Source: Methanospirillum hungatei JF-1
Lineage (GTDB): Archaea; Halobacteriota; Methanomicrobia; Methanomicrobiales; Methanospirillaceae
Assembly (NCBI RefSeq): GCF_000013445.1
Contig: NC_007796.1
Coordinates: 1,648,936-1,712,935, forward strand
DNA: 64,000 nt
Reading direction: 5' to 3'
Both the position numbers and the translations under genes were made by a program. Positions within the stretch are counted from its first letter, which is position 1. Each line of letters begins with the position of its first letter. Of this stretch, positions 1 through 9,800 are shown one piece after another. The notes under the pieces are model-generated. The model searched no databases and was not told where the DNA came from. It saw only the letters and a list, made by a program, of their open reading frames with translations.

Positions 1-682
1 TTATGTGACCGGTCCCAAAAGGAATCTCGTAGACTGATTGGTTGAAGATAAAGGGTCTTCGCTGATCATGAGGGAAATCATAGGGAATGTGAGTTCCAAT
101 AAGAGACGTATACGAATCATCAGAGATATGAGATATGATTCCATCAGAGGAAATCAGGGCTGCAAACATAATTGCAGGATTGTCAGATGTTATTGATGAC
201 AAAAGAGGTGTAATGTCATCACTACGGATACCCGGGTTCGCAAGCTTCAGCAATATGGTTGCCGCCTGCTCATCAATATCTATGAGAGAACCAAGAATAG
301 CTTGCCGAAATGAGAGGCAGTGAGTAACATAATGTTCTGAATCTGACATATCAGCAATAGATACCTGAACCATCAAAGCCGTCATGAAGAAGAGGAGGAC
401 CGGGTAGTTCATACTGGTTGTTTCAGCATCGGGATAAAAATTGTTTCCTGTTCTGATGCTTCTCACCGGTATTTCTGCTAACACTGATGTATCTTCTTTA
501 CCTTCTCCCAGGTCGGAATAATGAGAAACCTCTCGTCCATGCCCCGGACCATCCAGGTAAAATTCTTTTAAGGACTGCAAATGTTGTGGTATCCAGCTGG
601 CGTATAGCCGGGCTGAAGGATCCATCATACCAACAATCGCTTTTGGATCAGCAGACTGTCCTTCAATATCAACCTTTATCAT
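1..682 (-). CDS. partial sensor-like protein, C terminus beyond window
   Basis: An open frame runs leftward off the window edge. From the ATG whose complement is at 680-682 there are about 227 codons without a stop. An internal Met (complement at 410-412) begins a hydrophobic stretch (NYPVLLFFMTALMVQ) that could be a signal peptide or a membrane helix. The following part includes LISSDGIISHISDDSYTSLI, which resembles extracytoplasmic Cache-type sensor domains. The start is uncertain: neither Met has a good ribosome site, and the upstream one lies only 22 bases from the divergent polyphosphate kinase start. If the internal Met is used, the gene is 1-412 and the rest is promoter region. The sensor role is inferred from pattern only. 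Confidence 0.45.
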   Translation of the reverse strand, partial: MIKVDIEGQSADPKAIVGMMDPSARLYASWIPQHLQSLKEFYLDGPGHGREVSHYSDLGEGKEDTSVLAEIPVRSIRTGNNFYPDAETTSMNYPVLLFFMTALMVQVSIADMSDSEHYVTHCLSFRQAILGSLIDIDEQAATILLKLANPGIRSDDITPLLSSITSDNPAIMFAALISSDGIISHISDDSYTSLIGTHIPYDFPHDQRRPFIFNQSVYEIPFGTGHI

Positions 683-704
683 ATCCTGATAGAATTCATG
701 TATA
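674..704 (+). promoter_or_regulatory. probable promoter of polyphosphate kinase gene
   Basis: A TATA-like TTTATCATAT lies about 25-30 bases before the ATG at 705, and no purine-rich ribosome site precedes that ATG. This fits a leaderless archaeal transcript. It overlaps the 5' end of the divergent open frame, which argues for a downstream start for that gene. Confidence 0.35.
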
Positions 705-2852
705 ATGGATCAGTCACAAGAGCCTGAGGACTATTACCCGGATCGGGCATGTTCATTATTATCTGATCCGGCACTTTATATCAATCGTGAACTCTCCTGG
801 ATACGATTTAATCAGCATGTCCTGGACGAGGCAAAGGATCCGACACATCCCCTTCTGGAACGGATAAAATTCCTGGCCATCTTCGCCAATAATCTTGATG
901 AATTCTTCATGGTCAGGGTATCCGGGCTGCATCATCAACTGGCAGAGGGTGTCCTAAAGCTACCTCCCGATGGCCTGACTACGATGGAGCAACTGGAGCG
1001 GATAAATAATGACCTTGTTCCCCTCCTGAAAGAGCAGACACGGGTATGGTCAGAGGAGATAATCCCCGCACTGCAGAAAGCGGGAATCATTATTCATTCC
1101 AGATTAACCCTTGATGGAACAAAGCGGAAACAACTTCGGAGATTCTTCTTCCGCGAGATATTTCCGGTATTGACACCACTCGCCTTTGACAAATCGCATC
1201 CATTCCCGTTTATATCCAACCTTGCACTCAATCTTGCAATTATCCTCAAACGTCCGGGATCACAGGAAGAACTATTTGCCAGGATAAAAATCCCGAATAC
1301 CTTATTCCCCCGCCTGATTGAACTTCCCGCCGATCCAGACGGAAAAGATATCTCAGGAAGACAGGAGTTTATTTTCCTTGAAGATCTCATTGCAGATAAT
1401 CTTGACCTCCTCTTTCCCGGGATGGAGATTGTGGCTGCGTACCCGTTCAGGGTGACCCGTGATGCGGATATTGAGATTGAAGAGGATGAAGCTGATGATC
1501 TTTTGAGTGCAGTCGAACAGTCGATCAGCAAACGGTGGATCGGAACCCCGGTCAGGATAGAGATAGCGGAGGATATGATGCCTGCTATCGTGGATATGAT
1601 GGGGGCAAAACTTGCGAAATACCCACATATGTTCTACCGGGTCAGGGGACCGGTTGGTCTTGCAGATCTCTTCTGTATGATGAATATAGACCGGCCTGAT
1701 TTGAAGGATACTCCATATGCCCCGTCTGTGCCTGACCGACTGGAGCGGGATCCTGATATCTTTCATGCTATAAAACAGCGGGATATTATTCTGTTCCATC
1801 CCTATGAGAGTTTTCAACCGGTGATTAAGTTTTTAGAGGCTGCTGCACATGATCCTGACGTTCTGGCTATTAAGATGACCCTGTACCGGACCGGGACAAA
1901 CTCTCCAATCGTGCAGGCCCTGCTGGATGCCCGTGAACATGGAAAAGCAGTTTCTGTCCTGGTTGAACTGAAAGCCAGGTTTGATGAAGAGAATAATATC
2001 GGGTGGGCACGGGCACTTGAACGGGCAGGTGCTCATGTGGTATTTGGGATCATGGGGCTGAAGGTCCATGCAAAACTCTGCCTCGTGGTCAGAAAAGAGA
2101 AGAGCGGGATTGTCAGGTATGTACATATGAGCTCAGGAAACTACAATGCCGTAACCGCCAAGATATACACCGATATTGGGCTTTTCACCACAAATGAAGA
2201 GATTGCATCAGATGTTTCCCATCTCTTTAATGTCCTGACCGGATATTCACAGTTTAGTGCCTACCATCATCTCCTCGTGGCTCCCGGCGGGATTAAAAAA
2301 GGGATAACAAGGCTTATTGAACAGGAGATTGAGCGGCAGAAGGAACATGGAGATGGCAGGATTATCTTTAAGTTAAACGCTCTTCAGGATGCAGGAATTA
2401 TCCGTACACTCTACCGGGCATCACAGGAGGGAGTGAAGATTCATCTGCAGGTCAGAGGGATCTGTTGTTTGCGGCCGGGGATTGAAGGAATATCCGACAA
2501 TATAACTGTCACCACCATTGTAGGGAGATTTCTGGAGCATACACGGATATACTACTTCCATAATGGAGGGGATCCCCTGGTCCTGATGGGGAGCTCAGAT
2601 CTCATGCCACGGAACCTGAAGCGGCGGATTGAAGTCCTCTACCCAGTCCTTGATCCTGGGATCAGGGATGAGATCATCAATACGATACTCCCGGTCCATC
2701 TGCATGATACCGTGAAGACAAGGATTTTGCAGGCTGATGGATCCTATGTCAGGATCAGCAAAGAGAGCGGAGAGCGGATGCAGGCACAGGAATGGCTGAT
2801 AGAAAACCGGGGAGTCTGGAACAGAAATCTCGTGAAAGAAACGGTCAGATAA
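705..2852 (+). CDS. ppk: polyphosphate kinase 1
   Basis: Makes inorganic polyphosphate reversibly from the ATP gamma-phosphate. The 715 residues match the usual PPK1 length. The N-terminal domain begins with INRELSWIRFNQHVLDEA near residue 27, so the start cannot lie far downstream. The catalytic domains contain HPYESFQPVIKFL, IKMTLYRTG and LKVHAKLCLVV, whose His455 is the expected autophosphorylated residue. A second conserved His is at 612 (FLEHTRIYYFHNGG). It is read away from the partial sensor gene and followed after 24 bases by a small membrane-anchored protein in the same direction. Family assignment is firm; physiological direction of the reaction cannot be read from sequence. Confidence 0.97.
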   Translation: MDQSQEPEDYYPDRACSLLSDPALYINRELSWIRFNQHVLDEAKDPTHPLLERIKFLAIFANNLDEFFMVRVSGLHHQLAEGVLKLPPDGLTTMEQLERINNDLVPLLKEQTRVWSEEIIPALQKAGIIIHSRLTLDGTKRKQLRRFFFREIFPVLTPLAFDKSHPFPFISNLALNLAIILKRPGSQEELFARIKIPNTLFPRLIELPADPDGKDISGRQEFIFLEDLIADNLDLLFPGMEIVAAYPFRVTRDADIEIEEDEADDLLSAVEQSISKRWIGTPVRIEIAEDMMPAIVDMMGAKLAKYPHMFYRVRGPVGLADLFCMMNIDRPDLKDTPYAPSVPDRLERDPDIFHAIKQRDIILFHPYESFQPVIKFLEAAAHDPDVLAIKMTLYRTGTNSPIVQALLDAREHGKAVSVLVELKARFDEENNIGWARALERAGAHVVFGIMGLKVHAKLCLVVRKEKSGIVRYVHMSSGNYNAVTAKIYTDIGLFTTNEEIASDVSHLFNVLTGYSQFSAYHHLLVAPGGIKKGITRLIEQEIERQKEHGDGRIIFKLNALQDAGIIRTLYRASQEGVKIHLQVRGICCLRPGIEGISDNITVTTIVGRFLEHTRIYYFHNGGDPLVLMGSSDLMPRNLKRRIEVLYPVLDPGIRDEIINTILPVHLHDTVKTRILQADGSYVRISKESGERMQAQEWLIENRGVWNRNLVKETVR

Positions 2853-2876
2853 ATATACGACAAAGGAGCGGGGACA

Positions 2877-3356
2877 ATGGGACTAGATAAGATCGAGAAA
2901 AGACTTCCGGAGGACATTCTGGCATCTATTGATGAAGAGGCGATACGGTCTGGCATCACCCGCCAGGAGGCTGTTTCCAAGCTGATTCATAACGTTACGG
3001 CACAACGAAACGGGAATGAGACAGAACATCTGAAACAGGAAGTCAAGTCTCTTTCAAAGATACTTGCCATGAAAGATGATGAGATTATGTACCTGAGGTC
3101 TGAACTGACTGCGGTGCATAAAGGCCTTTCAAAAATGGCAGATTCACTTGCATCAGGAAATACCACCATTACTGATATTGAGCATCTCTTCCATCCGGTA
3201 CAGGAGAGGGTTGATGAACTCTCTGGGAACTATGACAACTTAAAACAGGCATGTGAATCTGCCAGACACGTACCATATGAACAGCACATTCCTCTCATTA
3301 TTATCGGAACCCTCGCCGGGCTGCTTGTCCTGTACCTGATTATTATGAAGATATGA
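2877..3356 (+). CDS. RHH-like N terminus, coiled coil and C-terminal membrane anchor
   Basis: A 159-residue protein with a good ribosome site (AAAGGAG) before its ATG. The first 40 residues (KRLPEDILASIDEEAIRSGITRQEAVSKLI) have the spacing of a ribbon-helix-helix or CopG-like fold. Residues about 45-125 are charged and heptad-like, predicting a coiled coil. Residues about 137-157 (PLIIIGTLAGLLVLYLIIM) form one membrane helix, leaving almost nothing outside. It lies 24 bases after ppk and probably shares its transcript. A DNA-binding-like or dimerisation module tethered to the membrane is an inference; no named family was recognised. Confidence 0.8.
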   Translation: MGLDKIEKRLPEDILASIDEEAIRSGITRQEAVSKLIHNVTAQRNGNETEHLKQEVKSLSKILAMKDDEIMYLRSELTAVHKGLSKMADSLASGNTTITDIEHLFHPVQERVDELSGNYDNLKQACESARHVPYEQHIPLIIIGTLAGLLVLYLIIMKI

Positions 3357-3476
3357 GACAGGAACTGACAAGTACCACAGATTTATCAGCACATACTGAC
3401 AAGTGAGAGGTATAGATTGACGATGACCATCAGGGCCGGATTTCTTACCGGACTATGCAAATATCCACGTTGAATA

Positions 3477-6461
3477 TTGAATCATATGATACCAAAAATT
3501 CTGCCTCATTCCAAGGGTTCACTGAAAAGGAACCTCATGATTCTGTTCATCGGTATCATTTTCATCTCCCTGATCTCGGTCACCGGATATTATTATATCG
3601 AGACATCAAAGCAGATTGATGAACGGTTCAGGCAGAACCTTATTCAGACAGAACTGGGATTGAAGAGTGCATCTGATCGTATAACCAAAGGGCAGATGCT
3701 CTGGGAGGCAACATATAAAAAACCTCTTCTTGCCGTCACAAACCTGGTCCTCAAGGAGTATGAGCGGTCATCCCGAACTCCTTCAGAGATGAATTTTGAT
3801 GATATCATAACCCGCATCGATCCGGCATATAAGGACCGGATTGATATCATGCTGATCAATACCTCAGGGGTCGCAGAGTATTCTACCAATAAAAAAGACT
3901 TATACCTTGATTTCAGTAAGTGGGGGCCGTTTTTTCAGACCATTACCGACATGCGGATGAATGATACGTTCCGGCTTGACCGGGCGGTCCGTGGGTTTGA
4001 TTCAGATAATCCCTGGAGAATATTTGGATACCAGCCGACTCCCGACCACCAGTACCTGATCCAGACCACCTACAGGATTTATGATGATTATACAAAAGAG
4101 CGGAGTGAACTCTCTTTACATGCTCTGGTTACCCAGGTATTAAACCAGCATCCCTGGGTTCTGGCTTTGGATCTTATCGGGAGCACCGGTATGATCACAA
4201 GTCAGCTGGATGAAAATCCGGTTCAGGCTGATCCGCACGATGCGGAGATTGCACAGGATGTATATACCACCCATGAAACCCGGGACTTTCCTGATGAGAG
4301 AAATCAGACACTTACCAGGTTCTTTTTTATTGAGAGTGGTGATAATGTAAGTCCTGCTTCTGCGTATATTGATCATGTCGCAAAGATAGTCTATTCCACA
4401 CAGCACTACGAGCAGGAGAAAGGATCTCTGCTTACACTGGCAATATCTCTGATTTTAATTGCTATCATCCTCGCCTTTGCCCTTGCATACCTCCTGTCGA
4501 GGTATATCTTTTCACCGGTTGACACATTGCTTGCAGACCTTGACGAAATTTCCAGAGGAAACCTGAATCATCAGATAAGACCGTCGCGGCACCTTGAGAT
4601 AAACAGGATTAATGATGCGGTATCCAGGATGGTTGAATCCATACGGGGCAGTATCAGATCGCTTGAAATCTCTGAAAAAAGATATTCCACCCTGTTTTCA
4701 AATGCGTCAGATGCCATCATACTCTGGAATGGGGAGAGAGTTATCCATGCAAATCCTGCTGCATTCACCTTATTTGGATGGGATGAAAATATCAGAGAAA
4801 GGGCCGGGTCTACACCAAATGAGATAATAAGATGCATCTTACAGAGAAAAAATCCTGAAGAAGACGAATGGAACATGAATACAGATATCTCCGGCAAAGG
4901 GGCCTGTACCCTCAATATCAGGCTGGTCAGGTTAGTCCTCGAGGATCTTCCCATGGATCTCATTCAAATCCGTGATATTACCAGGGAGACCCGGATGCAT
5001 GAGGAGATCCACCGGCTCGCAGACATTGTGAAAAACACACAGGCTGGGATCATGGCCGGACCAGTACATGCCCCTGATATTGTAAATAAAGCATATGCCC
5101 GTATTCATGGATGTACCCCGGAGGAAGCGATAGAGGGAGGATTTTTCGGATTTATTCATCCAGATTACAAGGAGGATATTCCGGTCTGGATACGGATTGC
5201 AACCGAACGAGGGCATATGACCGGAGAGGCGATACGGGTTCGAAAGGATGGATCCGAATTCCCTGCATTACATGATCTGACCATCGTGACAGATGCCCAT
5301 CATGAGCCCTATCTTATTTTAAATGTCCAGGACATCTCTGATCAGATCAAGGTATGGAATCTCACTCTTGAGAAGGAAGCACTCTCCGATTCATTAAATC
5401 TCCTGTCCGGTATCCTTGACAGTCTGCCGGATCCCACCTTTGTGATCGATATCTCCGGACATGTCCTTGCATGGAACAAGGCTATGACGGTCATCTCAGG
5501 AAGATCAGAAGAAGAGATCAGAGCAGGGAAGATGTCACATGCACAGGCAGTATATGGTGAAGACCGGCCCATGCTTATTGATAAGATAATCCGACCTGAC
5601 CTTGATATTTCACGGTATTACACCAATGTCAATGAAGAGAATGGCATTTACTCTGCTGAAGTCATCAATCATGACCGGGAAGGAAAAATACGATATAAAT
5701 GGGCGATAGCCGGACCGCTCTATGATTCCAAAGGCTCAATGATTGGAGCCATTGAAACCATCAGAGATATCACAGAATTAAAAGAGGCCATGAAAAAGGA
5801 ATCTGAGCTGGCAAATAAACTGATGCTGCTCTCTTCCCTGACCAGGCATGATATCAGGAATAAGGTGACGGTTATTGACGGATTCCGGTTCTTTGCAGAG
5901 AGTGAGACAGATAATCCGAAGATAAAAGAGATACTTGCCCATCAGAAGAACGCCATTCAGGATATTGGAAAACTGATCGACTTTAGTAAAGCATACCAGG
6001 AGATCGGCATTCACGAGCCGGTCTGGCATAATGTTCGTGAATTATTTGAACGGGCCGTTCGGCAGGTGTCAATTGACCTGAAGGTCGTGTGTGACATTCC
6101 ATCCCTTGAAGTCTACGCGGATGCCCTCATCTACCAGGTGTTTTATAATCTGGCAGAGAATTCACTCCGCCACGGGGATCATGTCACGACTATCAGATTG
6201 TATGTAGATCTGTCTGGGGAATCGCCCCTGTTAATATATGAAGATGACGGACAGGGAATTGTGGATACGCAAAAAGAACAGATATTTCTACGAGGCTATG
6301 GGAAAAATACCGGTCTTGGTCTGTTTCTTATCAGGGAGATCCTGGCAATCACCGGAATCACCATTGTTGAACATGGTATCTATGGTCAGGGAGTCAGATT
6401 TGAGATGAAAATACCTCCCGATCACTTCAGATTCACTGACCAGATGGAGCAAAATTTATAA
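3477..6461 (+). CDS. membrane sensor histidine kinase with large ectodomain, HAMP, three PAS domains
   Basis: 994 residues. Helix 1 (about 18-40) and helix 2 (about 320-345) flank an extracytoplasmic domain of about 280 residues of Cache/CHASE4 type, with LDFSKW, DRAVRGF and PTPDHQYL. A HAMP region follows (SPVDTLLADLDEISRGNLNHQI), then PAS segments at about 400-510, 515-625 and 645-770. The kinase core has an unusual H-box, SLTRHDIRNKV with His791, then an N-box (YNLAENSLRHG) and G-boxes (DDGQGI, KNTGLGLFL). The same core type ends the 1425-residue kinase at 51374-55651. Its ectodomain is related to that of the kinase at 14058-16529. The ligand and cognate regulator are unknown. Confidence 0.93.
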   Translation: MNHMIPKILPHSKGSLKRNLMILFIGIIFISLISVTGYYYIETSKQIDERFRQNLIQTELGLKSASDRITKGQMLWEATYKKPLLAVTNLVLKEYERSSRTPSEMNFDDIITRIDPAYKDRIDIMLINTSGVAEYSTNKKDLYLDFSKWGPFFQTITDMRMNDTFRLDRAVRGFDSDNPWRIFGYQPTPDHQYLIQTTYRIYDDYTKERSELSLHALVTQVLNQHPWVLALDLIGSTGMITSQLDENPVQADPHDAEIAQDVYTTHETRDFPDERNQTLTRFFFIESGDNVSPASAYIDHVAKIVYSTQHYEQEKGSLLTLAISLILIAIILAFALAYLLSRYIFSPVDTLLADLDEISRGNLNHQIRPSRHLEINRINDAVSRMVESIRGSIRSLEISEKRYSTLFSNASDAIILWNGERVIHANPAAFTLFGWDENIRERAGSTPNEIIRCILQRKNPEEDEWNMNTDISGKGACTLNIRLVRLVLEDLPMDLIQIRDITRETRMHEEIHRLADIVKNTQAGIMAGPVHAPDIVNKAYARIHGCTPEEAIEGGFFGFIHPDYKEDIPVWIRIATERGHMTGEAIRVRKDGSEFPALHDLTIVTDAHHEPYLILNVQDISDQIKVWNLTLEKEALSDSLNLLSGILDSLPDPTFVIDISGHVLAWNKAMTVISGRSEEEIRAGKMSHAQAVYGEDRPMLIDKIIRPDLDISRYYTNVNEENGIYSAEVINHDREGKIRYKWAIAGPLYDSKGSMIGAIETIRDITELKEAMKKESELANKLMLLSSLTRHDIRNKVTVIDGFRFFAESETDNPKIKEILAHQKNAIQDIGKLIDFSKAYQEIGIHEPVWHNVRELFERAVRQVSIDLKVVCDIPSLEVYADALIYQVFYNLAENSLRHGDHVTTIRLYVDLSGESPLLIYEDDGQGIVDTQKEQIFLRGYGKNTGLGLFLIREILAITGITIVEHGIYGQGVRFEMKIPPDHFRFTDQMEQNL

Positions 6462-6533
6462 CCTGAACCATGGCCGATCATCTGTCAGAATTTGCCCGAC
6501 AAACGAGTTCACTGACAGGAAAAAGAATCCACT

Positions 6534-7253
6534 ATGATGAAGGATACCAATTCTGAACCCGGCAATACTGCCCCATCAGAGGATTTGCAAAAAACACTGG
6601 ACCTGGTGAACAGACGGCTTGAAGCAGTATACATACGGTGGGAGGCGCTCTTCAAATCTCTCCCAGACCCGGTTATCATCGGGGACGATGAAGGAATACT
6701 CGTTTGTAATCCCCGGTTTGAAGAACTCACCGGGCTTACATCAGAAAAGATCGTGGGACTTCCCATTCCCCGGCTTCCCATATGTACTGCAGATAAGGAG
6801 GATTGTAAAAACCTGATAGAACACTGGAATCATCCAACACCTGGAGGGGAGAGGTTCATTTTCCGGTTCTTTAATCCGGCCGGAAAGCGGATCGCTCTTG
6901 ATATGCAGATCAGGTTTATTGAAATGGAGCAATCCATGCTCAGGTTCTGCATCGGACGCGACATAACCCGTGAACTCGAACTCCTTTCAGAGCAGGAACG
7001 TGCAGTTGCACAGATAGATAAGAATATGGCTCAACTTGCCGCGTTAAATGATGAGATTAAAAATCCGCTCACGTTGATCTCCATGAGTGCCGGACTTGTG
7101 GATGGACCTCACCAGGAGCAGGTCCTCAGAGGAGTGCGGATGATAACGTCAATTGTTGACCGGCTTGATCAGGGATTTACCGAGTCTGAAAAGGTCAGGA
7201 AATTCTTAAAGCGAACCATTGACGGGTTTATGGAGGATCATAACCACCTATAA
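6534..7253 (+). CDS. PAS protein with degenerate histidine-kinase dimerisation domain
   Basis: 239 residues, cytoplasmic. A short coiled start leads to a PAS domain (about 35-145; SLPDPVIIGDDEGILVCNP and FCIGRDITRELEL). A helical hairpin follows that aligns with a HisKA box, LNDEIKNPL. Asp173 occupies the place of the usual phosphoacceptor His (compare HEIRNPL), and no ATP-binding domain follows. The protein therefore should not autophosphorylate and may act as a dimerisation partner or scaffold for nearby kinases. A second protein of this design is at 11908-13398. It lies 72 bases after the large kinase and may be cotranscribed. ATG at 6534 or 6537 can serve as start. Confidence 0.85.
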   Translation: MMKDTNSEPGNTAPSEDLQKTLDLVNRRLEAVYIRWEALFKSLPDPVIIGDDEGILVCNPRFEELTGLTSEKIVGLPIPRLPICTADKEDCKNLIEHWNHPTPGGERFIFRFFNPAGKRIALDMQIRFIEMEQSMLRFCIGRDITRELELLSEQERAVAQIDKNMAQLAALNDEIKNPLTLISMSAGLVDGPHQEQVLRGVRMITSIVDRLDQGFTESEKVRKFLKRTIDGFMEDHNHL

Positions 7254-7332
7254 CCTGATTGCGCCCGGAAGGTTTTATCACCCCTTCTTTTCCACTGGAG
7301 AATGGAACCAGAACGGTTCGATCATCTATTCC

Positions 7333-8871
7333 TTACTTTTTTAACTTTTCATTATTCTGTCTTTTTGGAAGCATGACCGTAAACGTGGCACCTTTTCCTG
7401 TGCCCGGGCTATCGACAGAGATGGTCCCACCATGAAGATCGACTATCTTCCTGACTATCGAAAGACCAAGCCCTTTCGATTCCGGATCATGCCGGGAGGC
7501 GTCGGATATAAAAAACTCATCCCAGATTCTATGGATATCATCAGGATGAATGCCAATACCCGTGTCTTGAATGGAGATCTCATGCCCGGTTGGCGTTTCA
7601 TGATAGCGAATGGTGACCGTTCCTTTAAAGGCATTAAATTTTACAGCATTGTTTATAAGATTCCGAAAGAGCTGGTGTGAATACACCCTGGACAGATGAA
7701 GGGAGACCTCCGGCGGAACATGATTGTAAAATACCAGCTCCTTTTCATCTGCCATGAATGAATTTGCCTGAATCTCTTCATCTATCAGGGACTTGAGGTT
7801 CATCTCCTCAACGTCGTCGATGGTATGATGGCTGTTGAGCCTGATAAGTTCCATGATATCCTCAACCATCTGCTCCATGTATCTAAGACTTTTCTGGAAC
7901 ATATCAAGCAGACTTTGAGAATCGGGATCGCTTACCGCCTCTTTTACCAGCGGGAGAATGGCGACCATGGGAGTCAGGGGTGTCCTGAGGTCATGGGCCA
8001 GCTGGTATATGAACTGATCTTTCTGGATTAGAAGTGATTCAACCTTTTGTGCACGTTCCTTCAGTTCCTCATTCAGCTTGCGGATCTCTACTGTATCTTC
8101 TGATACCCGGCCTTCCAGATCAGAGGTCAGCAATGCAAGTTCTTCTTTGACATGTATGAGCTCCTGGTTCTGTACGGCAAGTTTTTCTGCCTGCATCCTG
8201 GCCTTCTCTTCAGCGGCCTGCAACAATTCCCGTTCCCTATCTTTTCTCATCCAGAGAATTGAAAGGATGATGACAAGCAGACAGAGAAGAGACGTGATAA
8301 TAACCGGAATAAGGACCGCTTTAAAGACGCCACTCTCCCAGGATGTCGCATCAATGTCTATGCCAAGGATCGCATGGACCGTTGTGTCGTCCGGGCCATA
8401 TATCGGCACAAGACCAGTCACCCATCGCCCCCATCGGTCTGAGAGCGGGCCTTCAACACTCTCCTGCGGATGGGTGAACATATCCCTGATTAATCCGGAT
8501 GCCTCGTGGTATCTCTGACCCGGATGCGAGTACATAACCGAAGTATCCGGTTCAGAGTCTGCCAGGAATACCAGTTCTCCATCAGGGCTCTTCCCGAGCA
8601 GGTAAACAAACCGGGTCAGGGGGCGACTTTGCGCCACATCAGTGAGATATTTTTTTATCCGGCCATATGCAGGTGAGTTCAGGTCAGATATCGTTCCCTT
8701 AAGTTGATACAGGTCTTCCCTGATTATTCCCACTGACCCAATCCTGGTATCGGTGAGAAGATCCTGACGCATCTCATCCTCCTTTATTGAGATGCTGATG
8801 ATCGTGAAGAGAGCACCAAAAAAAAGCAGACCTGCCAGCGAGATAATGACTACCTGCAGGAATCGGTTCAT
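7333..8871 (-). CDS. membrane sensor histidine kinase, Cache-like ectodomain
   Basis: 512 residues. Membrane helices at about 5-27 and 183-207 enclose a sensor domain of about 155 residues (VYLLGKSPDGELVFLADSEP, GWVTGLVPIYGP-like end, ILGIDID) typical of Cache/PDC folds. A long coiled coil (about 210-280) leads to a HisKA box QLAHDLRTPLTP with His293. The ATPase part has an N-box (NLINNAVKFNA), DTGIGI and SKGLGLSIV. There is no HAMP or PAS domain. The gene converges with the PAS protein ending at 7253. The target regulator is not identified, though receiver proteins are encoded at 10258-11814. Confidence 0.94.
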   Translation of the reverse strand: MNRFLQVVIISLAGLLFFGALFTIISISIKEDEMRQDLLTDTRIGSVGIIREDLYQLKGTISDLNSPAYGRIKKYLTDVAQSRPLTRFVYLLGKSPDGELVFLADSEPDTSVMYSHPGQRYHEASGLIRDMFTHPQESVEGPLSDRWGRWVTGLVPIYGPDDTTVHAILGIDIDATSWESGVFKAVLIPVIITSLLCLLVIILSILWMRKDRERELLQAAEEKARMQAEKLAVQNQELIHVKEELALLTSDLEGRVSEDTVEIRKLNEELKERAQKVESLLIQKDQFIYQLAHDLRTPLTPMVAILPLVKEAVSDPDSQSLLDMFQKSLRYMEQMVEDIMELIRLNSHHTIDDVEEMNLKSLIDEEIQANSFMADEKELVFYNHVPPEVSLHLSRVYSHQLFRNLINNAVKFNAFKGTVTIRYHETPTGHEISIQDTGIGIHPDDIHRIWDEFFISDASRHDPESKGLGLSIVRKIVDLHGGTISVDSPGTGKGATFTVMLPKRQNNEKLKK

Positions 8872-8928
8872 TCTGGTATATGACAGATTACCCTGACAAG
8901 TAGATATGATATATGGTTTGATCCGGAT

Positions 8929-9555
8929 TTAGAGGGATGGGGCGGGAAATGCCTGGATCAGAAACCAGATCCCAAAGAGGACCAATATAACCCCACAGAG
9001 CACAAGAATCCCCTGATACATCCGATTGCTTAGCATCATCCTACTGTGGTGAATACTGATAGATACCAGGGTGAACCATCCAAGATCTGCTGCCCAGTGA
9101 CCGGCGATGAATGCTGCAAGTCCGGCGGCCCCCTGGGAAAGAGAACTGATAAGGAGGGCGCTGCCAACGGAGAACCACCATATCCAGAAGTACGGGTTTG
9201 ACACACTGGTCAGGAGTCCGGCTAGGATCGGGCCTGATGGAGACTCCATGCTGATATCAGCGGAGATTGCTGCTCCTCGTGCTCCGAAAAGAGTCATTCC
9301 ACCAAACAGGATCAGGGCAGAACCGCCGATTCCCGCAATGGCTGGGCGGAGAGTTTCAGGAAATGATGAGATACCGGCGGCGATGAGCACAACAATGACC
9401 ATCTCAGCAATGACATGTCCAAGAGTTACCCGCGGTCCTCCTGTCCAGCCAACATGAAGGGCAGAACGGATGGTTGCAATCAACGTCGGACCCGGGGCGA
9501 GGGCACCGGTAAGACCAATAATAAAACCCATCAGGGCAAGCTCTAAAATACTCAT
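8929..9555 (-). CDS. LysE/RhtB-family amino acid exporter
   Basis: 208 residues with about six hydrophobic segments. The N-terminal pattern GLTGALAPGPTLIATIRSAL followed by GHVIAEM is characteristic of the LysE family of inner-membrane exporters, and the length is normal. A further landmark is SVSNPYFWIWWFSVG in the middle. Such proteins export amino acids or similar small molecules; the substrate cannot be assigned here. It lies 57 bases upstream of the kinase gene on the same strand (start of the latter at 8871) but has no evident functional link to it. Confidence 0.92.
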   Translation of the reverse strand: MSILELALMGFIIGLTGALAPGPTLIATIRSALHVGWTGGPRVTLGHVIAEMVIVVLIAAGISSFPETLRPAIAGIGGSALILFGGMTLFGARGAAISADISMESPSGPILAGLLTSVSNPYFWIWWFSVGSALLISSLSQGAAGLAAFIAGHWAADLGWFTLVSISIHHSRMMLSNRMYQGILVLCGVILVLFGIWFLIQAFPAPSL

Positions 9556-9800
9556 ACGAACTGCCTGTACCAGTACAATGACCGCATAGTTTGGAAGGAT
9601 TATTATGAAATCGGTAATTCCAAAGCCTGTGCACTATCTGCACTTCATACCGAAGACCAAATTTTCTGGATTCATACAAAAATTTGGCATTACACTATAA
9701 TCCTGATAGGTCATCAAGTATATGCCATCCGGTATGCTATGGTCCTTCCAGTCTGTATAGCAATCCCTATAAGTAAGACTCCGGGGTATCAGTATACGCA
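9556..9800. promoter_or_regulatory. divergent promoter region between LysE exporter and RNase HI
   Basis: 245 bases without a supported gene, between two divergent starts. It is AT-rich in its centre. Both promoters must lie here, but I could not choose convincing TATA boxes. Confidence 0.4.

Noticed and set aside
487-705. 72-codon plus-strand frame before polyphosphate kinase
   Set aside because: No ribosome site or family pattern; the minus strand is open through the same bases into the partial sensor-like gene.
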